64,000 nucleotides of DNA from JAEUMD01 sp036768475 (GTDB lineage: Bacteria; Pseudomonadota; Alphaproteobacteria; Rhizobiales; Hyphomicrobiaceae): NCBI GenBank assembly GCA_036768475.1, contig DAIPMW010000011.1, positions 1 to 64,000 on the forward strand, in the 5' to 3' direction. Position 1 is the first letter of the stretch, and each line of letters opens with the position of its first letter. Below are positions 17,310 to 26,591 of this stretch, piece after piece. Under the pieces are notes generated by a model. It was given only the letters and a program-made list of their open reading frames with translations, searched no databases and was not told the DNA's origin. Made by a program: the position numbers and the translations under genes.

Positions 17310-17347
17310 TTGAGGCTCTCAAAAAATGAGATAGAGCAGGCCAAAAC
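17310..17347 (+). repeat. Intergenic repeat family B, partial copy
   Basis: Only the junction part of family B is present: TTGAGGCTCTCAAAAAATGA followed by GATAGAGCAGGCC. The flanking hairpin arms are missing. It lies 25 bases after the RimB/RimK fusion gene and just upstream of a family A copy. Confidence 0.55.
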
Positions 17348-17412
17348 CGCCAACAGGGAATGGGCTCACGTCGCCTGATGACCGGTCGAATGGTGCCCGC
17401 GCCATCAAATCC

Positions 17413-17516
17413 TAGAGCATGTTGAGCCGAAGTGTGCAACGATTCAGCGTGAGGAACGTGCTCAAAACAAGGTGCTGGATTGCGTTCATGTTTCCCTCAA
17501 ACATGAACACGATCTA
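17413..17516 (+). repeat. Intergenic palindromic repeat family A, copy 4 (full length)
   Basis: This is the longest copy. It runs from TAGAGCATGTTGAGC through the inner TTCAGC arm and GGTGCTGGATTGCGTTCATG to a terminal hairpin of CATGTTT and AAACATG arms, ending ATCTAG. Its right end overlaps the 3' end of the minus-strand glycosyltransferase gene, whose stop codon and last residues (DRVHV) come from repeat sequence. Confidence 0.85.
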
Positions 17517-18660
17517 GAAGTTCCAGCCATCTCGAAAGCACCCGCACTTCATCGAAATGCCGCTCGGCCTTCAGCCGGCTCGCACGCGCCATCGACGCGA
17601 GCTGATCGGGCCGCATCAGCATGCGCGCCATCGCATCTTCCAAGGCCGGCACGTTTCCCCGAGAGACCAGCATGCCGTTGACGCAGTCGTCAACCGTCTC
17701 GCGGCAGCCGGGCGTCGCGGCCGTGATCACCGGCCGGCCGACCGCGAGCGCTTCCACAACGGCGCGCGGCATTCCTTCGCCATAAGACGGGTAGACAAAC
17801 ACATGCGACCTCGCGAGTGTCGGCCGCACGTCGGCAAGCGCGCCGAGAAAGGTGACCGCTCCCGAATAAGGCCTGAGCACATCGGCGCTGATCGCAGTCG
17901 CACCGTCGCTAGCAGGTCCTGCGAGGAGGAATTCCGCACGCGGCGCACGCTCTTTCAACCGCCGCGCGGCTTCGCAATAGTCGAGAACGCCATGCGCCTC
18001 GTCGAGTGCGGAGATCATCACGAACACCGCACCATCCGCCACCGGCGGCAAAGGTTGTGCGGCAAATGCCGCGAGATCGACACCGGCACCCGGCAGGATC
18101 ATGTGATCGAGGTCTTTTGGCAGCACTGCTGCATCCACCACTTGGCGAAGATCGTCACGATTGTGGAACACGGCCGCGTCTGCAGCCCTGAGCGCGCGAG
18201 CCAACAGGCGCGGAGAGGCGCGAAACGGATCGAAATCCGCATCCAAGGCCATCCCGCCGCGGGCCACGAAACCGTTGATGAGCGCAACGCGACGGCCGAC
18301 ACGCGCACGCTGCGCCGCCAGCAAGGCCAGCGCCATCACGCGCTCTGTCATCGCAACGACGATATCCGGCTTCCAGGTTCGGAACAGTCGAACCAGCTCG
18401 CGCTTCACGTTCCAATCGGAAAACAACTGAGGCCCCTTCGCCGAGAGATCGAAGGTTGCCTGCTCCGCACCCAGCATAAGCAGTTGCGATGCCTGCTCCG
18501 TCGAAAAATACGGAGCCGCGCACAGCACGGGCGCGCCTTTCGCAACGAGCGCCTGGATCAGGCTGGAGCGGCCTCCAAGAAGCGTGCGTGGCGAGCCAGA
18601 AACGAAGGCCACGCGCGCACACGCATCGACGTCCCGCCCCAATGCAATGCCACCCCTCAT
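17497..18660 (-). CDS. Family 4 glycosyltransferase (GT-B fold)
   Basis: The 387-residue product has the GT-B pattern of family 4 retaining glycosyltransferases. The C-terminal nucleotide-sugar site is FVYPSYGEGMPRAVVEALAVGRPVI, with the conserved EGMP glutamate, followed by TPGCRETV. A TERVMALALLAAQRA helix and GFVARGG loop belong to the acceptor domain. The last codons and stop lie inside a family A repeat, so the true C-terminus may have been changed by repeat insertion. It follows the MATE gene by 15 bases and could be co-transcribed with it. The sugar product is unknown. Confidence 0.82.
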   Translation of the reverse strand: MRGGIALGRDVDACARVAFVSGSPRTLLGGRSSLIQALVAKGAPVLCAAPYFSTEQASQLLMLGAEQATFDLSAKGPQLFSDWNVKRELVRLFRTWKPDIVVAMTERVMALALLAAQRARVGRRVALINGFVARGGMALDADFDPFRASPRLLARALRAADAAVFHNRDDLRQVVDAAVLPKDLDHMILPGAGVDLAAFAAQPLPPVADGAVFVMISALDEAHGVLDYCEAARRLKERAPRAEFLLAGPASDGATAISADVLRPYSGAVTFLGALADVRPTLARSHVFVYPSYGEGMPRAVVEALAVGRPVITAATPGCRETVDDCVNGMLVSRGNVPALEDAMARMLMRPDQLASMARASRLKAERHFDEVRVLSRWLELLDRVHV

Positions 18661-18675
18661 GTCAGCGCCACCCCG

Positions 18676-20040
18676 TCATGTCGCATCCTCGGCAACACGA
18701 TTCATCAGCCGGTAGCATAAGACGACACCGACAATGCCGAAGACGATCCCACCCAGCATGTTGGCGGCCAACACGCCATCAGCGCCACCATGAGCTGCGC
18801 CGAGCATGACGAACGGGATTGTTCCTATCGTCGCCCGACCCCAATTGAGCATGGTCGAGACATGAGCGCGTCGCAACGTATTGAAGACGGCATTGGAAAC
18901 GAACAAGGCACCGAGGAAGGCGAATAACGGCGCCAGCCAACGGCAGAACAGGAGAATGAGACGCTCCGCGTCACCCGTCACCAGAAATACGTCGGCCAGA
19001 GGCTGCGCCAACGCCGCCAGCAGCATCCATGCCACGAGCGTGAAGGCCGCCGTCACCCACAGCGACAGCGTAAATGCCTCCCGCATGCGCTGATAGGCAG
19101 CCCCACCATAATTCTGCCCGACGATCGGACCGATCGAACTCGACAGGGTGTATATCGCGCCGAACGCAACCGGCATGATGCGGCCAAGGATTGCCCAGCC
19201 CGCCACCGCACCGTCACCGAACTCTGCCATCGCCCGGGTCACGTATGCATTGGCAAACGGCGTCGCGACGTTGGTCAGCACGGCCGGCACCGCAATTGTC
19301 GCCAACGGCAGGGCATCCCTGAGCAACAGTTTCACCCGCAAGCGCGCGATGAGCCCATGCACGGCGACGACACCGTAAAGTCCAATCCCCACGTTGACGA
19401 TGCGCGACAGGGCAGACGCGATAGCAGCACCTTCGATGCCCAGTTCCAGGCCGAAGATCAGGATCGGATCGAGGATCGTATTGGTGATCGCCCCCGCCAG
19501 TGTGATGTACATGGCCCGCTTTGCATCCCCGACCGAGCGCAGCACGGCCGACGACGTCATGCCCAGCGACAGCAGCGGCAGCGACGGCACCAGGATCGAA
19601 AGATAGGATCCGCCCAGATCAAGCGTGCGCCCCGAAGCACCGAGCAGCCCGAGTAATGGATCTATCGCAAGCCAGACGATCAATGCGAGCATCGAGGAAA
19701 CGACGAAGGTCCATACATGGGAGTTGACCGACAGGCGGCGTGCTCGCCCGCGTTGGCCTGCACCGAGCGCCGGCGCCACAAGAGAAGTCGCCGCGATCGC
19801 CAGGCCGATGCCGATGGAAATCGTCAGGAACTGGATGGAGCTGGCATATCCGACGGCCGCCACGACCGCCTCGTCCCCCAACCGTCCAAGGAAGAAGATG
19901 TTCGCAAGGTCGCCGAGGAAGATGGCCATCAATCCGACGGCCCCCGTGCCGGTCATGACAAGGATGTGCCGCAGCAGCGAGCCTTCCAGAAAGATCGCCT
20001 TGGTGGGCGGTTTGCGTAGCCGTTGGACGGGTTTTTCCAT
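18676..20040 (-). CDS. MATE-family multidrug/solute exporter
   Basis: The 454-residue integral membrane protein has about twelve hydrophobic segments and typical MATE blocks: ANIFFLGRLGDEAVVAAVGYA near the N-terminus and PVAFGAIYTLSSSIGPIVGQNYGG in the second half. MATE proteins export cationic compounds using sodium or proton gradients. The ATG of MEKPVQRL is preferred because GGGA lies eight bases upstream; an ATG eight codons earlier has no ribosome-binding site. It lies 99 bases after recR on the same strand and just before the family 4 glycosyltransferase. Its substrate cannot be inferred. Confidence 0.85.
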   Translation of the reverse strand: MEKPVQRLRKPPTKAIFLEGSLLRHILVMTGTGAVGLMAIFLGDLANIFFLGRLGDEAVVAAVGYASSIQFLTISIGIGLAIAATSLVAPALGAGQRGRARRLSVNSHVWTFVVSSMLALIVWLAIDPLLGLLGASGRTLDLGGSYLSILVPSLPLLSLGMTSSAVLRSVGDAKRAMYITLAGAITNTILDPILIFGLELGIEGAAIASALSRIVNVGIGLYGVVAVHGLIARLRVKLLLRDALPLATIAVPAVLTNVATPFANAYVTRAMAEFGDGAVAGWAILGRIMPVAFGAIYTLSSSIGPIVGQNYGGAAYQRMREAFTLSLWVTAAFTLVAWMLLAALAQPLADVFLVTGDAERLILLFCRWLAPLFAFLGALFVSNAVFNTLRRAHVSTMLNWGRATIGTIPFVMLGAAHGGADGVLAANMLGGIVFGIVGVVLCYRLMNRVAEDAT

Positions 20041-20139
20041 TTCAATCGTCCCAGCGGCGGCCATATTCGATGATGAAGCGTTGGCACATCTGACAGTCTA
20101 CCAGACCGACCTCCATCGGTGGCCGGTCTCGACGAAGAG

Positions 20140-20745
20140 CTATAATCGCTTTCGCGCGCGGATGGCGGCGGCAAGCGTGCCTTCATCGAGGTAATCGAGC
20201 TCGCCGCCGATCGGAACACCCTGCGCCAGCCGCGAAACCTCGACATTCGTGTCCGAAAGCTGTTCCGTCAGGTAGTGTGCCGTGGACTGGCCTTCAACCG
20301 TGGCATTAAGCGCCAACAGCACCTCTTTCACCTCGCCGCTGCGAACCCGTTCCACGAGTCGCGCGATGTTCAGACGGTCCGGACCAATGCCATCCAGCGG
20401 CGAAAGATGCCCACCGAGCACATGATAAAGCGCATTGACCACGCCGGCGCGTTCCAACGCCCACAGATCGCCGACCTCCTCGACCACCACGATCATGGAG
20501 CGGTCACGCCGGGGGTTGGCGCAGATCGAACACGGCGACACAGTATCGACATTGCCGCATTCCGCGCACACGACGATCTTTGCAAGTGCCTCGTTGAGAG
20601 CCGCCGCGAGTGGCGCCATCAGCTCCTCGCGCCGCTTGATGAGTGCAAGCGCGGCCTTACGCGCCGAGCGCGGGCCAAGGCCCGGCAGGCGCGCCAGAAG
20701 CTGCACCATCCGCTCGATCTCCGGCCCTGCAATTTTCTTCGACAT
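20140..20745 (-). CDS. recR: Recombination mediator RecR
   Basis: The 201-residue product acts with RecF and RecO to load RecA at gaps. The helix-hairpin-helix region is LARLPGLGPRSARKAAL and the zinc finger is CAECGNVDTVSPCSIC. The Toprim region includes IVVVEEVGDLWALERAG and the C-terminal Walker-like part is ALNATVEGQSTAHYL. The start ATG gives MSKKIAGPEI. It closes the conserved dnaX-ybaB-recR cluster, here with an extra gene in front of it. Confidence 0.95.
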   Translation of the reverse strand: MSKKIAGPEIERMVQLLARLPGLGPRSARKAALALIKRREELMAPLAAALNEALAKIVVCAECGNVDTVSPCSICANPRRDRSMIVVVEEVGDLWALERAGVVNALYHVLGGHLSPLDGIGPDRLNIARLVERVRSGEVKEVLLALNATVEGQSTAHYLTEQLSDTNVEVSRLAQGVPIGGELDYLDEGTLAAAIRARKRL

Positions 20746-20811
20746 GCTCAAACAGCTATCAGCATTCGCCAAGCGGGATCATACTGTGGCCCATCCATCC
20801 CCAGGCACAAA

Positions 20812-21399
20812 TCATCCCCCGCCTTGCCAGCGCGCCACCGCGTCCATCGGCCACACCAGCATGACGACGTTGAGCAACAGATTGTCGCGGATCATCAACG
20901 CCATGAACGTCTCGACCGCAAGCCCCAGCCCGATACTGGCACCGACCGGCAGGAACTTCGCGGTCAGGAAACCGACGACCATCGCAACGGTATCCATCAG
21001 CGAGTTGACAACGCTGTCGCCGAAGTAGTCGAGCGAGATCGTTGCCGTGCGGTAACGGTTGATGACCATCTCCGTATTCTCGATGATCTCCCATCCGGCT
21101 TCCAGCGCGATGGCAGCGGCAAGCTTGGCGGCCCACGAGGCCCGCGGCAGCAGAAACGTCAGCGCCGCATAGAAGATGAGACCGTGCAGAACGTGACTGA
21201 ATGTATACCAGTCCGTCAGATGCTGGGAGTTTTCCGAGCTCTTCACGACGCCGTGCCAGAACTTCACAGTTCCGCACTTGCAGATGGCCACGCGGCCCAT
21301 CCAGAGCAGCGCAATGCCCTGCACCAGAAGAATGACGCCGGCCAGGAACAGCCACCGCGCGCGCACGTCCTCGCCTCCCCATGCGTTCCCCCGACTCAT
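20812..21399 (-). CDS. UPF0314/DUF2585 membrane protein
   Basis: The 195-residue product has at least four hydrophobic segments and the family-typical stretch ICKCGTVKFWHGVVKSSENS followed by QHLTDWYTFSHVLHGLIFY, then EAGWEIIENTEMVINRYR and DYFGDSVVNSLMD. The many conserved charged and histidine residues at the membrane face suggest an enzyme or binding site, but no function is established to my knowledge. It is inserted between ybaB and recR on the same strand. The start ATG of MSRGNAWGG is chosen over one 12 codons upstream. Confidence 0.8.
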   Translation of the reverse strand: MSRGNAWGGEDVRARWLFLAGVILLVQGIALLWMGRVAICKCGTVKFWHGVVKSSENSQHLTDWYTFSHVLHGLIFYAALTFLLPRASWAAKLAAAIALEAGWEIIENTEMVINRYRTATISLDYFGDSVVNSLMDTVAMVVGFLTAKFLPVGASIGLGLAVETFMALMIRDNLLLNVVMLVWPMDAVARWQGGG

Positions 21400-21484
21400 G
21401 TCGCGCCCGCTCCGGCAAGATGGACCAGTTTGCACGCCCGAGACGTTGATGAAGCAACGCCGGATGATGGCATATCTTGCAACC

Positions 21485-21805
21485 TCAGAAGAGTTTCATG
21501 CCCGGAGGAATGGGCAGGCCGCCCGTCACCGACTGCATCTTCTCCTGTATGGCAGCCTCGGCACGCCCCTTGGCATCCTGCACCGCGGCGATGATCAGAT
21601 CCTCCAGGATCTCGATCTCATCCGGCTTCATCAATGAAGGATCGATGCGCACGCGCTTCAGATCACCCTTGCCGCTGAGCACAACTGCAACGAGCCCTCC
21701 GCCCGACTGGCCCGCCACCTCGAGCGCCTCCAGCTCTTCCTGCATCTGGCTCATGCGGGCCTGCATCTCGCGCACCTGCTTCATCATGCCCATCAGGTCT
21801 TTCAT
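21485..21805 (-). CDS. ybaB: YbaB/EbfC nucleoid-associated protein
   Basis: The 106-residue product is a small DNA-binding dimer. It shows the family helix rich in methionine and glutamine (MMKQVREMQARMSQMQEEL) and the strand region VVLSGKGDLKRVRIDPSL. YbaB genes lie between dnaX and recR in many bacteria, as here. It binds DNA non-specifically and may link replication with recombination; that role is weakly established. Confidence 0.93.
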   Translation of the reverse strand: MKDLMGMMKQVREMQARMSQMQEELEALEVAGQSGGGLVAVVLSGKGDLKRVRIDPSLMKPDEIEILEDLIIAAVQDAKGRAEAAIQEKMQSVTGGLPIPPGMKLF

Positions 21806-21917
21806 CGTCGAACCCTTGTGGATCTGTTTGTTTCGGGAATCATACGGATTGTGCCACGTCGTTTACGCTTCAATCGCGCCCACGCCAAGAGCACGACCCG
21901 AAGCACGATGCGCGTCC

Positions 21918-23801
21918 TCAACCGGTCGCACTATCGTCACCTTCCTCCCGCGCAATACGTCTCACCTCTTCGATCGACGCATCGGGAAACGCTTCCAGCA
22001 CGGCTTTCACCGCGGGATGCGCCCTCAGCGATTGAAGCTCCGCCTCCATCTGCTCTCGACGAACCTCGCCAAGCGGCCGGTCGCCCATCGACTTCGACAG
22101 CATCACCACCCAGCGCCGCCCCGTCCATCGGTTGAGCTTTTCGCGCAACTCGTTCGCCAGTTCCTTCGGCGCGCCGGGAAGGAGAAACAGATCGAGCGCA
22201 CCGGCCACCCGGTCGAACTTGACGAGACTGACATGTTCTTCGAGATTCAATGAAAGCCGCGCCTCACGGTGCTGCTTTGCGAGCGCGACGATGCCGGCAA
22301 AGCTCTGCGGATCGGCCAAGCCGGATGCCGCGGGAGCATGTACGGTGCCGTCTTCGAAATAATCACTAAGATCGGCGGGCCCGGACTCCTCGTCGAAACG
22401 TTCGGCAAGGTCCTCGTCGCTGTCGAAATCATCGGACTCCGTGGCGCGCGCCGGGGTCGGTGTGGCAGCTTCGCGCTGGCCGCTGGCCGATGTGGCCATT
22501 GTGGTATTCTTCGTTTCGCTGACCGCGGCAGCGCGAACGTCCCCCCGAGATCCCTCCGCGCTCATCGAAGTCGCTGCGCCGCGCCGTACCGGAACGTTGC
22601 TGCCGCCCAGTGATCGGATAATCTCGTCGGGCGAGGGCAGGTCCGCCGTGTAGCACAGACGGATCAGCACCATCTCCGCCGCGGCGGCCGGATTCGGCGC
22701 TCGCGACACTTCTTCGAGCCCCTTTAAAAACATCTGCCACGCCCGCGACAGCAGCGGCACAGACAGGTTGTCCGCCAGATGCCCGGCGCGCCGGCGTTCC
22801 TCCGCGGATAACCCCTCCATTGCCGCACCACCGCCGACCGCCTTGATCCGCGTCGCAATGTGCACGGCCTCCGCCAGATCGGCCATCAACTGCCCTGGAT
22901 CGGCGCCATCGCGGATGAGTTCCTCGAAGGCCGTGAGCGCCGGCCCGGCCTTGCCCGCGAAGACGAGGTCCAGAAGATCAAACAGCCGGCCGCGATCGGC
23001 AAGACCGAGCATCGCACGCACAGCATCCTCCGTGACGTGCCCCCGCCCCATTGCGATCGCTTGATCGAGGATCGACAATCCATCGCGCACTGATCCGCCT
23101 GCGGCACGCGCCACGAGCGCAAGGGCATCGTCATCGGCCTTCGCGCCTTCTTTCTCGATGATACGCTTGAAGTGCGCGACGAGTTCCGGCACGTCCACGC
23201 GCCTGAGATCGAACCGCTGGCAGCGCGACAGGACCGTCACCGGAACCTTGCGGATTTCAGTCGTCGCGAAAATGAACTTCACGTGCTCGGGCGGCTCTTC
23301 CAGCGTCTTCAGGAGCGCGTTGAAGGCGCCCTTCGACAGCATGTGGACCTCATCGATGATGAAGACCTTGAAGCGCGCCACCATCGGCTTGTAGCGGGCG
23401 CTCTCGATGATCTCGCGAATGTTGTCGACACCAGTATTGGAGGCCGCGTCCATCTCGATGACGTCGGGATGGCGGCTCTCCATGATCTCTGCACAATGGG
23501 GCCCAAGCGTCGGCATATCGGTCGTCGGCCCGCCCGGCTCATAGTTGAGACCGCGCGCGAGGATCCGGGCGGTTGTTGTTTTGCCGACACCGCGCACACC
23601 GGTCAGCATGTAGCCCTGGGCAATGCGACCCGAGGTGAAGGCATTCTTCAGCGTCGTCACCATCGCCGACTGGCCGATCAGGTCCTCGAAAGAGGCCGGC
23701 CGGTACTTGCGCGCAAGCACGACGTAGGGCTTGGCGGCATCGGTCTTGTCGCCATTGCCGTTGCCGCTGCCGCCGCTTTTCATGGTGTCTTTCTTGGCCA
23801 T
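21918..23801 (-). CDS. dnaX: DNA polymerase III subunits gamma and tau
   Basis: The 627-residue product is the clamp-loader motor and polymerase organiser. The AAA+ domain has KYRPASFEDLIGQ, the Walker A GVRGVGKTTTARIL, the Walker B region VFIIDEVHMLSKGAFNALLK and sensor 1 IFATTEIRKVP. Only one cysteine (GPHCAEIM) remains where the zinc module has four in Escherichia coli, as I would expect for alphaproteobacteria. The C-terminal third (after about residue 400) is a low-complexity linker followed by the tau-type polymerase-binding region. No slippery A-run for a programmed frameshift was seen, so gamma may not be made that way. Confidence 0.95.
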   Translation of the reverse strand: MAKKDTMKSGGSGNGNGDKTDAAKPYVVLARKYRPASFEDLIGQSAMVTTLKNAFTSGRIAQGYMLTGVRGVGKTTTARILARGLNYEPGGPTTDMPTLGPHCAEIMESRHPDVIEMDAASNTGVDNIREIIESARYKPMVARFKVFIIDEVHMLSKGAFNALLKTLEEPPEHVKFIFATTEIRKVPVTVLSRCQRFDLRRVDVPELVAHFKRIIEKEGAKADDDALALVARAAGGSVRDGLSILDQAIAMGRGHVTEDAVRAMLGLADRGRLFDLLDLVFAGKAGPALTAFEELIRDGADPGQLMADLAEAVHIATRIKAVGGGAAMEGLSAEERRRAGHLADNLSVPLLSRAWQMFLKGLEEVSRAPNPAAAAEMVLIRLCYTADLPSPDEIIRSLGGSNVPVRRGAATSMSAEGSRGDVRAAAVSETKNTTMATSASGQREAATPTPARATESDDFDSDEDLAERFDEESGPADLSDYFEDGTVHAPAASGLADPQSFAGIVALAKQHREARLSLNLEEHVSLVKFDRVAGALDLFLLPGAPKELANELREKLNRWTGRRWVVMLSKSMGDRPLGEVRREQMEAELQSLRAHPAVKAVLEAFPDASIEEVRRIAREEGDDSATG

Positions 23802-24116
23802 TCCTGCCAGTTACGACGCCTGATGCAGAGAGTCGATAAGCAAGTCGCGCAGCCGATATGCAGTCCACCACTCGGCACAGAAAGAAAATGCCTAATCAAT
23901 CAGCAACTTGGGTTGGAAATTATGCGGCAATTCGATGGCAGGGGTGGACATCCGCGATATCGAACCTCGCGAGCGGTACTGTGAGGCCGGCTGAACCGGC
24001 CAGCCGCCTTGCCGAGCCCGCTTGAGCCAGAACAGAGCCGAAGTGTAGAGCGGTTCAGCGTGAAAAACGTGCGGATCGCGGCACGCGACCCGAACAGCCC
24101 CCTGCGAGCGACAATT
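23802..24116. other. Intergenic region between dnaX and SRP RNA
   Basis: No gene is seen. A short family A repeat copy lies at 24034-24072. The rest should hold the dnaX promoter and the 3' end of the SRP RNA transcript, both reading on the minus strand. Confidence 0.5.
24034..24072 (+). repeat. Intergenic repeat family A, copy 5 (short)
   Basis: Only the centre is kept: AGCCGAAGTGTAGAGCGGTT followed by CAGCGTGAAAAACGTG. The outer GAGCATG arms have decayed. It lies about 45 bases beyond the 3' end of the SRP RNA gene. Confidence 0.6.
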
Positions 24117-24215
24117 GGGGCTGGAGAGGCTGGCGGACGACCCGCGTCCTGATCGTTAGGGCTGCTTCGTTCCCGACCTGACCCGGTTGGCGAGGGATGC
24201 GTCCGCCGCCAGCCC
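24117..24215 (-). ncRNA. ffs: Signal recognition particle RNA (4.5S type)
   Basis: On the minus strand the sequence forms one long hairpin whose ends pair GGGCTGG with CCAGCCC. The apical part carries GGTCAGGTCGGGAACGAAGC followed by AGCCC, matching the conserved symmetric and asymmetric loops of SRP domain IV that bind Ffh. Length near 100 bases fits the short bacterial form. It lies upstream of dnaX on the same strand, a common arrangement. The exact ends are estimated from pairing. Confidence 0.88.
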
Positions 24216-24480
24216 ACTTGGGTATATGCCGTCTTCAGGCCATTGATGCAAGCAGCGTCATTCCGAGGCATATGCAATGTTTGCAGAAAAAAACGTGCAA
24301 GACCATTGCCTCCATAATCCGTGAACGATTGCCGGGCCAAAGCCGCTGTACGCTCTCACTGGCCCAAACCGGGCGGACGAGCAGACCGGACCTTCCTTGC
24401 CTTCGCCCCGCCCTTGCCGTATCGAGAACACACGCTCGGCCACCACACACCGGCCGCCACTGAACGGCCAGCGCCAAAAA

Positions 24481-24557
24481 GGTCCCGTAGCTCAGTTGGA
24501 TAGAGCATCTGCCTTCTAAGCAGAGGGTCGCAGGTTCGAATCCTGCCGGGATCGCCA
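24481..24557 (+). tRNA. tRNA-Arg (anticodon TCT)
   Basis: A full cloverleaf is visible: acceptor GGTCCCG/CGGGATC, D arm GCTC...GAGC, anticodon stem TCTGC/GCAGA with loop CTTCTAA giving anticodon TCT, and T arm with GGTTCGAATCC. CCA is encoded. It reads AGA codons. It precedes mntR, which is on the opposite strand. Confidence 0.95.
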
Positions 24558-24588
24558 CAAATTCTGTTGTTCAGTGCTGCCCCCCTGC

Positions 24589-25026
24589 TCAGCGCTTCCT
24601 GCGCAAGTAGGCCTTGAAGGCTTTAAGCGTGGTGTCGGAGACGTGGTGCTCCATGCCTTCTGCATCCAATTCGGCCGTCTCGTCGGGAACCCCAATTGCG
24701 ACCAGGAAATCAACGACGACGCGATGGCGTGCGCGCACGCGCTCAGCCAGCGCGGCGCCCTTGTCCGTCAGGAACACGCCGCGATAGGGGCGCGAATTTG
24801 CAAGTCCCTCGCGTTTGAGCCGTGCAATTGCCTTCGTTGCAGTCGGATGCGTCACGCCCATCCGCTGTGCGATGTCTGCAATACGGGCCTCGCCGAATTC
24901 CGCCATCAAATCGCTGATCATCTCAACGTAGTCCTCCATCACCGCCACGGACTGGGCGGCACGTGCGTGGCTGAACCGCTCGGACAACAGTGCGTCGTCG
25001 GAAATTTTGGGTCCGTTCGACGGCAT
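24589..25026 (-). CDS. mntR: MntR-type manganese-responsive regulator (DtxR family)
   Basis: The 145-residue product has an N-terminal winged helix (YVEMISDLMAEFGEARIADI and MGVTHPTATKAIARLKREGL) and a metal-binding dimerisation region (ERVRARHRVVVDFLVAIGV, DAEGMEHHVS) where a DtxR/MntR protein binds manganese. It lacks the SH3-like third domain, as MntR does. It is divergent from mntH, so it probably controls that transporter and possibly itself from the shared 228-base region. The start ATG of MPSNGPKI is chosen over an ATG 43 codons upstream that extends into that region. Confidence 0.87.
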   Translation of the reverse strand: MPSNGPKISDDALLSERFSHARAAQSVAVMEDYVEMISDLMAEFGEARIADIAQRMGVTHPTATKAIARLKREGLANSRPYRGVFLTDKGAALAERVRARHRVVVDFLVAIGVPDETAELDAEGMEHHVSDTTLKAFKAYLRRKR

Positions 25027-25254
25027 CGCTTTCGCTCCTTCCCAACAGCTTCCCGACAATGCGGCGCTATTCGACACATCGGCCGGGCGATGTCGAACGC
25101 ACCTGATCGAGAGGAATACAGCCTCGACTATAATTTCAGAAATGGTGGATGACATTATTCAAAGCACCATGTAGCAGCCTGTCGCCTCTTGCAACTAATA
25201 ATGCCCAGGCTATATTTCGTAGCAAATTGTGGACGACATGAGCGAAGCGATTCG

Positions 25255-26556
25255 ATGTCGATTAATCAGTCGCTGACGGAACGTACGCGGGGTCAGATCT
25301 CAAAAGCTCTCGCCGGAGAGCGACGGGGCCTGCGTACAGCGCTGCTGTTTGCGGGACCGGCAATCATCGCCTCGGTTGCCTACATGGATCCCGGCAATTA
25401 CGCGACCAACATCCAGGCCGGTGCCGGCTACGGCTATGCACTGCTTTGGGTCGTGGTTCTCGCCAATCTCATCGCGATGCTTTTTCAAGGGCTGTCAGCG
25501 CGACTTGGCATTGTGACGGGCAAGAACCTTGCCGAACTCAGCCGCGATCATTTCTCAAAGCCCGTCGTCTGGTCGATGTGGGCAGCAAGCGAGATCGCCG
25601 CCATGGCGACGGACCTCGCCGAGTTCCTCGGCGGTGCAATCGGCCTTGCTCTGCTCTTCCAGATGCCGCTCATCGTCGGCATGGGAATAACGGCCGTCGT
25701 AACCTATGGCATTCTCATCGTCGAGCGCGGAGGGTTCCGTCCAATGGAGCTGATCATCGCGTTCTTCGTCGCTGCCATCGGCCTTTGCTATCTCGTCGAG
25801 ACAATCATTGCTCCGATCGACTGGGGTAACGCCGCGCACGGCATCATTTCACCATCGATCCCTGACGCTTCAGCACTGATGATCGCCGTCGGCATCATCG
25901 GTGCCACGGTCATGCCACATGCCATATTTCTGCATTCCGGATTGACTCAGACCCGAGCACAGATTCGCAACGAGGACGAACGCCGCCTGCTCTTGCGGTT
26001 CTCCGGGATTGAAGTCGTGATCGCTCTGGCCATTGCGGGGCTCATCAACATATCCATGGTGATGATGGCCGCCGGCGCATTTCACGCGGGACACCAGGAT
26101 GTCGCAGAGATCGAGACGGCATATCACATGCTGACTCCCCTCCTCGGAGCAGCCGCCGCCGGTGTCTTCCTCATCTCGCTGATCGCCTCGGGCATATCGA
26201 GTTCGGTCGTCGGCACAATGGCCGGACAGATGATCATGCAAGGATTCCTGCACATTCGCATACCGATCTGGGTGCGCAGACTGGTCACGATGCTACCGGC
26301 ATTCGCCGTCGTCACCGCGGGGGTCAATGCGACCGATGCGCTGGTACTCAGTCAGGTCATATTGAGTATCGCGCTGCCGGTGCCGATGATTTCGCTCATC
26401 ATATTTACCAGCCGCCGTGACATCATGGGCGATTACGTCACGCGTCCTTTGGTGCGGACCCTGGCGGTCTGCGGAGCTGCCGCAGTGCTAGCGCTCAACA
26501 TGGTCCTTCTGCTGCAAACCTTCGGCGTTCATATTCCTGGCCTGAGCGGCACCTGA
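25255..26556 (+). CDS. mntH: Nramp-family manganese/divalent metal transporter
   Basis: The 433-residue membrane protein imports manganese (and possibly iron) with protons. The two Nramp metal-site motifs are present: DPGNYATNIQAG in the first helix near residue 45 and MPHAIFLHSG in the sixth. About eleven hydrophobic segments follow the family pattern. The ATG of MSINQSLTERT is used; its ribosome-binding site is weak, and an upstream frame of 22 codons is open. The divergent mntR suggests repression when manganese is sufficient. Confidence 0.93.
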   Translation: MSINQSLTERTRGQISKALAGERRGLRTALLFAGPAIIASVAYMDPGNYATNIQAGAGYGYALLWVVVLANLIAMLFQGLSARLGIVTGKNLAELSRDHFSKPVVWSMWAASEIAAMATDLAEFLGGAIGLALLFQMPLIVGMGITAVVTYGILIVERGGFRPMELIIAFFVAAIGLCYLVETIIAPIDWGNAAHGIISPSIPDASALMIAVGIIGATVMPHAIFLHSGLTQTRAQIRNEDERRLLLRFSGIEVVIALAIAGLINISMVMMAAGAFHAGHQDVAEIETAYHMLTPLLGAAAAGVFLISLIASGISSSVVGTMAGQMIMQGFLHIRIPIWVRRLVTMLPAFAVVTAGVNATDALVLSQVILSIALPVPMISLIIFTSRRDIMGDYVTRPLVRTLAVCGAAAVLALNMVLLLQTFGVHIPGLSGT

Positions 26557-26591
26557 TCTCATTGCAACATGATTTGATGCGACAAGATTGT

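Noticed and set aside
21918..23801. Programmed frameshift in dnaX to make gamma
   Set aside because: No A-rich slippery heptamer with a downstream hairpin was found at the end of the ATPase-clamp region.
25205..25225. GCTA-N7-TAGC inverted repeat upstream of mntH as an MntR box
   Set aside because: The arms are only four bases and the spacing does not match an MntR consensus I can state, so the support is too weak.
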